DNA of 34,633 nucleotides from Oscillatoriales cyanobacterium (GTDB lineage: Bacteria; Cyanobacteriota; Cyanobacteriia; CACIAM-69d). The position numbers and the translations under genes were made by a program. This document shows positions 30,595 through 34,633 of the stretch, piece by piece. The notes beneath the pieces are model-generated. The model was not told the DNA's origin, did not search any database, and saw only the letters and a list, made by a program, of their open reading frames with translations. The stretch covers positions 1 to 34,633 of the forward strand of contig RDXB01000059.1 of the NCBI GenBank assembly GCA_004292515.1, in the 5' to 3' direction. Numbering within the stretch: position 1 is the stretch's first letter; each line of letters begins with the position of its first letter.

Positions 30595-31998
30595 ATGAGC
30601 CAACCCAGCCAAACCCAGACTTGGAGCCAACGCTTTGAAAGCGCCCTACATCCGGCGATCGCGCAGTTTAACGCGAGCATCGGGTTTGACATTGAATTAA
30701 TTGAATATGATCTGACCGGCTCCCAGGCCCATGCCAAAATGCTGGGCCAAACAGGTATCATCCCGATCGCCGAAGCCGAGCAAATCGTGGCGGGTCTCGA
30801 GCAAATTCGCCAGGAATATCGTCAAGGGCAGTTCAATCCCGGCGTTGAGGCCGAAGACGTGCACTTTGCCGTGGAGCGGCGGCTGACGGAATTGATCGGT
30901 GATGCGGGCAAAAAGCTGCACACGGCCCGATCGCGCAATGACCAAGTGGGCACGGACACGCGGCTGTATCTGCGCGATCAAGTCGATCGGATTCGCCAGT
31001 ACCTGCTCGATTTCCAAGGGGCTTTGCTGATCCTGGCTGAAGCGAACGTGGAAACCCCAATTCCTGGCTATACCCACTTGCAACGGGCCCAACCTGTGAG
31101 CCTGGCCCACCACCTGCTGGCCTATGTGGAAATGGCGGCGCGCGACTGGGAACGGCTTGGGGAAATTCGCCAACGGATTAATATTTCGCCCTTGGGCAGC
31201 GGAGCCTTGGCGGGTACGACCTTCCCGATCGATCGCCACTACAGCGCCGAACTGCTCGGTTTTGATCGCCCCTATGCCAACAGCCTAGATGGGGTGAGCG
31301 ATCGGGACTTTGCGATCGAATTTCTCTGCGCCGCCAGCCTGATCATGGTGCACCTGTCCCGCCTGTCGGAAGAGGTGATCCTTTGGTGTTCGGAAGAATT
31401 TGGTTTCATTAAGCTGGGCGACTCCTGCTCCACCGGCTCCAGCATCATGCCCCAAAAGAAAAACCCCGACGTGCCCGAACTGGTGCGCGGCAAAACCGGC
31501 CGGGTGTTTGGCCATTTGCAGGGGATGTTGGTGCTGATGAAGGGGTTGCCCTTGGCCTACAACAAGGATTTGCAGGAAGACAAGGAAGCCCTATTTGATA
31601 GTGTCAAAACCGTGTCTGGCTGCCTGGAGGCCATGACGATCCTGTTCTCCGAGGGGCTGAGTTTCAAGCAAGCGCGCCTGGAAGCGGCCGTCAGTGAGGA
31701 TTTCTCCAACGCCACTGATGTGGCGGATTACCTAGCCGCCAAGGGAGTGCCGTTCCGGGAAGCCTACAACCTGGTGGGCAAGGTGGTGCGGACTTGCTTG
31801 GAAGCCGACAAGCTACTGAAGGATCTGAGCCTAGAAGAGTGGCAAGCTTTGCACCCGGCCTTTGAGCAAGACATCTATGAGGCGATCGCCCCCCGCCGGG
31901 TGATTGCGGCCCGCAACAGCTTTGGTGGAACCGGGTTCGATCGCGTTCGGGAAGCCCTAGCGGCCGCCCGCGATCGCCACCAAGCCGCCAGCTCATAA
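30595..31998 (+). CDS. argH: Argininosuccinate lyase
   Basis: Splits argininosuccinate into arginine and fumarate in the last step of arginine synthesis. From ATG 30595 the protein has 467 residues and starts [20 protein letters not shown], as in other cyanobacteria. The longer frame from GTG 30529 adds 22 unmatched residues and is rejected. Key parts: [56 protein letters not shown] with the catalytic histidine, and the superfamily signature [12 protein letters not shown] with the mobile-loop serine. Sequence just upstream has CATACT after TGG near 30519-30526, a possible extended -10 for the longer mRNA. It is convergent with the GH57 gene. Confidence 0.97.
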   Translation: MSQPSQTQTWSQRFESALHPAIAQFNASIGFDIELIEYDLTGSQAHAKMLGQTGIIPIAEAEQIVAGLEQIRQEYRQGQFNPGVEAEDVHFAVERRLTELIGDAGKKLHTARSRNDQVGTDTRLYLRDQVDRIRQYLLDFQGALLILAEANVETPIPGYTHLQRAQPVSLAHHLLAYVEMAARDWERLGEIRQRINISPLGSGALAGTTFPIDRHYSAELLGFDRPYANSLDGVSDRDFAIEFLCAASLIMVHLSRLSEEVILWCSEEFGFIKLGDSCSTGSSIMPQKKNPDVPELVRGKTGRVFGHLQGMLVLMKGLPLAYNKDLQEDKEALFDSVKTVSGCLEAMTILFSEGLSFKQARLEAAVSEDFSNATDVADYLAAKGVPFREAYNLVGKVVRTCLEADKLLKDLSLEEWQALHPAFEQDIYEAIAPRRVIAARNSFGGTGFDRVREALAAARDRHQAASS

Positions 31999-32112
31999 TC
32001 AAGCCGATCAGGGAGCCGATCCAGTCGGTTGGGTCGAGGAGCGACACCCAAAACCAGCAAGGTTTTCACAAATCACGCTGGGGTTTGCAAAGCTCAACCC
32101 AACCCGATCGCC

Positions 32113-34374
32113 CTAGGGCACACCAAAGGCGATCGGCTCCGACTCCGGCAGCACCTCGCTAAACACCCCCTGGCGCGCCACAAACACTGCCAACCGAATG
32201 CCCCAATCTGGCTCCACCGGCAAATCATCCCAAGGGACAGAGACTTCCAAGCAGGATTCCACCGCAAACCGGGCCCGGCTGGGGCGCGATCGCCAGGTGT
32301 GACCCTCGCCCGACTCCTGGAACCAGAGCGATTGGGTCGATAGCTTCATCCCCAAATGGTGGCGGTAGCGGTAGTTAGCTGGGGCGATGTCCGGTACGTG
32401 GGTTAAGGGAACCGGGCTGTTGTGGGCCTGGCGATCGGGGTAGTACCAGCAGAGGTGAATCTCATCCGGCTGCTGACCCGTTTGGAAATCTAGCCGCAAG
32501 TAGAAGTGCAGGTGATCCACCCCGTACCAAATCCGTTGTACTGGGCTGGACTGGTGCATCGTGCCGCGCGCGCCCCCCACGGCGATCCGGCCCGCTTGGT
32601 TCCAGTCTTGGTCGTCGCCGTGGCCATCGACGATCGGGTGGATGAAGTTTTGGGGGGGGCGATCGCCCGAAGCCTCGTGGCGATCGACCGGCTCCAGCAA
32701 CTCCGGCGGAATCGGCTCATCCAACGCTTGATAAATGGCGCAAAGATGCTCGCGGAACAAGCGATCGAAAATCGCATCTTGATTGGACGAATGGCCAAAG
32801 CCAAACCACCAAAACCAATCGGAGCCTTCCGCCGCATAGAGCGCTTCCCAAGCTTCTGGGTTGCTGGCTTCCGTGGCTTCCGGGTGGCGAGCTAGGGTAT
32901 CGCGGGCCGCTTTTAATAAATCCCAGGCCCGGTTCTTGGCCGGATCACCAATCCAAGTGGAAAACGACCCATCCACCCAGGAACCGCTATGGAGCTGGTC
33001 GGCCGGCAAGGTTTCGCGGACGGGGAAGCGATCGAGGTAGTCGCCCACCGTCACCAGCTCGATTTCCGGGTGCAGGCTGAGTTTGCGATAGAGCGCCTCC
33101 AAAAACGGCAGCCCATCGCGCTCGTAATATTCCCAGCAGTTTTCGCCATCGAGGGCGATCGTCACCAGCCAGGGTTGTTCGAGGGTGGTGCGATCGCCCC
33201 CTTGGCGTTGGGTCAGTTGACGGGCGATCGCCTCTAGGTGACCCACCAAATCATTAGCCGCCGTCTGGGGTTCCATGCCCGCATAACTGAAGCCGATCAA
33301 GTCCGACAGCCGGTGATCGCGAAAGACGATCGCCAGCTCACCTTCAGGAGTGTTGAGGCGATAGGGCTGGTAGAGATATTCCGGCTCCAGCACATTGCCC
33401 GAGCCATCGCGGTGGAAAAAGTGCCCGATCGTCCAGCCCAGCACCGCCTCATCGGAAATTAGCCATTGGAAACCGGCCGCCGCCACATCGGGCAAAATTG
33501 CCGGACTGACGGACTGCTCGGAGGGCCACAACCCCCGGGGCGATCGCCCAAACCGCTCCTGATACATGGCTTTGGCCCGCTCCAAGTGGCGTGGAATATC
33601 CTCTGCCCACTGAAAGCGGCTTTCTGGCAAAGGCATTTGGGGCAAGGCCACCCGCCCCGCGTCCGTATCCGCCAGCAAGGGCAAAATCGGATGGGTGTAG
33701 GGCGTGGTGGTCACTTCCAATTGGCCCGATTCCTGCATTTCGCGATGCTTGGGAATAATCCGCGCCAAAATTTCCCGCTGTTTAGCCCAAATCTGCTGGC
33801 GATCGCCCAGGGAAAAATCCTTGTTTTGCTTAAGCCAGCCGCCAATTTGCGGATCATCCCAAAACAGCGGATCGATCCAAGCCAGGTTGTGCCAAGCCAG
33901 TAAATCGCCAAAGTCCTCGGGCTTCCAGTTGTCTAAACACCAGGGAATTCCCAAATCATTGCGCTGCTCAAAGAGTTCGCGATAGCGCGGGTGCGGGTCA
34001 ACCAGGGTGCGGTGGTTGCCATCAAAGAAATGCTCCAGCACGAAGCGCTTTTGGGAGGGGCGCAACTGTTCGACCGGCTGCAAGGCCAAGGCCAAATAGG
34101 GGTCGATCGCCCGGCCCGCCACATAGTCTTCGATCTGCAAGATTAGGGACGGGACTAAGTTCACCGTTTGCCGCAGCTTTGGGAACCGCTCCAACACCAA
34201 AATCAAGTCCAGATAGTCTTTAGTGCCGTGCAGCCGCACCCAAGGCAACCGGTAGCGATCGTCCCCCGCCTGTTCTGGCAAGTCGGCTAGGGCCGTTTCT
34301 GCCAAGTTGCCCCGACTTTTGTAGAGGGGTTGGTGTTGATGCCAAACAAAGGCAACGTGCAGTGGGTAAGGCAT
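32113..34374 (-). CDS. Glycoside hydrolase family 57 protein
   Basis: A 753-residue GH57 enzyme, the alpha-amylase/4-alpha-glucanotransferase/branching-enzyme type family acting on alpha-glucans. Motif 1 HQHQP is at 12-16; the catalytic nucleophile is Glu286 in GLWPSEQS; the acid/base is Asp409 in IALDGENCWEYY, with further conserved GSWVDGSFSTWIGD and FWWFGFGHSS downstream. The last ~170 residues after HEASGDRP (about 580-753) are beta-rich (GVDHLHFYLRLDFQ, CLEVSVPWDDLPVEPDWGIR), resembling a C-terminal DOMON or glucodextranase-type domain. No signal peptide, so it is cytoplasmic and probably works on glycogen, but the exact reaction cannot be assigned. Start is ATG 34372-34374. It is convergent with argH. 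Confidence 0.93.
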   Translation of the reverse strand: MPYPLHVAFVWHQHQPLYKSRGNLAETALADLPEQAGDDRYRLPWVRLHGTKDYLDLILVLERFPKLRQTVNLVPSLILQIEDYVAGRAIDPYLALALQPVEQLRPSQKRFVLEHFFDGNHRTLVDPHPRYRELFEQRNDLGIPWCLDNWKPEDFGDLLAWHNLAWIDPLFWDDPQIGGWLKQNKDFSLGDRQQIWAKQREILARIIPKHREMQESGQLEVTTTPYTHPILPLLADTDAGRVALPQMPLPESRFQWAEDIPRHLERAKAMYQERFGRSPRGLWPSEQSVSPAILPDVAAAGFQWLISDEAVLGWTIGHFFHRDGSGNVLEPEYLYQPYRLNTPEGELAIVFRDHRLSDLIGFSYAGMEPQTAANDLVGHLEAIARQLTQRQGGDRTTLEQPWLVTIALDGENCWEYYERDGLPFLEALYRKLSLHPEIELVTVGDYLDRFPVRETLPADQLHSGSWVDGSFSTWIGDPAKNRAWDLLKAARDTLARHPEATEASNPEAWEALYAAEGSDWFWWFGFGHSSNQDAIFDRLFREHLCAIYQALDEPIPPELLEPVDRHEASGDRPPQNFIHPIVDGHGDDQDWNQAGRIAVGGARGTMHQSSPVQRIWYGVDHLHFYLRLDFQTGQQPDEIHLCWYYPDRQAHNSPVPLTHVPDIAPANYRYRHHLGMKLSTQSLWFQESGEGHTWRSRPSRARFAVESCLEVSVPWDDLPVEPDWGIRLAVFVARQGVFSEVLPESEPIAFGVP

Positions 34375-34505
34375 AGGGGCGATCGCACCGAACTTTTCCC
34401 CATTCTAGACGCTGGATTTGATGGGTACAGCTCATGGACAACACCGCTAGGGCCTGTCGTCGTTTCGTCCGAAATCCTAGATCTGCCGTTAGCAAATCGT
34501 GGGGG

Positions 34506-34594
34506 GCAAGGGGCTTAGGGGCTGTCATCAAATTCCTGAAACCCTGATTCCACCGTGACGCGATCGTGAGGCAGCAAGGGGCTTAAGCCCCTTG
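34506..34594. repeat. Direct repeat with a 20-bp perfect palindrome
   Basis: GCAAGGGGCTTA occurs at 34506-34517 and again at 34574-34585. The second copy is the left half of the perfect palindrome CAAGGGGCTTAAGCCCCTTG at 34575-34594, followed by TTACGACGACT. The first copy lacks the right half. It resembles short palindromic repeats scattered in cyanobacterial intergenic regions and lies upstream of the GH57 gene. Whether it is a MITE fragment needs copy-number data. Confidence 0.6.
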
Positions 34595-34633
34595 TTACGA
34601 CGACTGGGGCACGGAACATCACTGTTTCATCTG

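Overview
The window is a stretch of a cyanobacterial chromosome. The evidence is the petB/petD genes of the cytochrome b6f complex, ctpA (D1-processing protease), a separate atpB-atpE type ATP synthase pair, a TerB/Mo-nitrogenase C-terminal fusion protein of a kind found in cyanobacteria, and the very frequent octamer GCGATCGC (HIP1) inside and between genes. The genus cannot be fixed from the window; a freshwater HIP1-rich lineage is likely. I see no tRNA, rRNA, CRISPR array, insertion sequence or prophage, and base composition looks even, so most of the window is ordinary core chromosome.

Layout. 1-628: N-terminal part of a DUF4114 protein running off the left edge (minus). 949-5741: a two-gene RND efflux operon (minus; adaptor then permease). 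6539-8453: TerB/Mo-nitro_C protein and GTPase ObgE (plus). 8743-10187: petB-petD with a terminator (minus), head to head with ctpA (10457-11734, plus). 11968-13638: an unknown gene (minus) divergent from queA (plus). 14144-18016: mreB-mreC-mreD and a family 2 glycosyltransferase (plus), all four with non-ATG starts. 18195-18659: a secreted unknown protein (minus). 19007-19378: a candidate small gene. 19538-21536: ATP synthase beta and epsilon (minus) with a terminator-like hairpin between them. 21794-22127: a probable frameshifted gene. 22276-22701: a mannose-phosphate-isomerase-type cupin. 23108-23470: a HesB/IscA-type Fe-S carrier. 23728-28940: the str operon rpsL-rpsG-fusA-tuf-rpsJ with a near-consensus promoter and a terminator. 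28943-29620: purN (minus). 29764-30357: recR. 30595-31998: argH. 32113-34374: a GH57 glycoside hydrolase (minus). 34506-34594: a short repeat containing a perfect 20-bp palindrome.

Function. The genes cover photosynthetic electron transport (petBD, with ctpA for photosystem II maturation), ATP synthesis, translation (str operon, queA, obgE), cell shape (mreBCD), nucleotide and arginine synthesis (purN, argH), recombination (recR), Fe-S assembly, glucan metabolism (GH57) and efflux. I did not find a convincing new multi-gene system. The points most worth a second look are recR, which lacks a canonical start codon at its conserved N-terminus although a strong Shine-Dalgarno sequence is ideally placed; a gene apparently broken by one base near 22065; a terminator between atpB and atpE; a 10-bp-periodic repeat array behind ctpA; and a compact RBS-ORF-hairpin cassette at 19000-19446.
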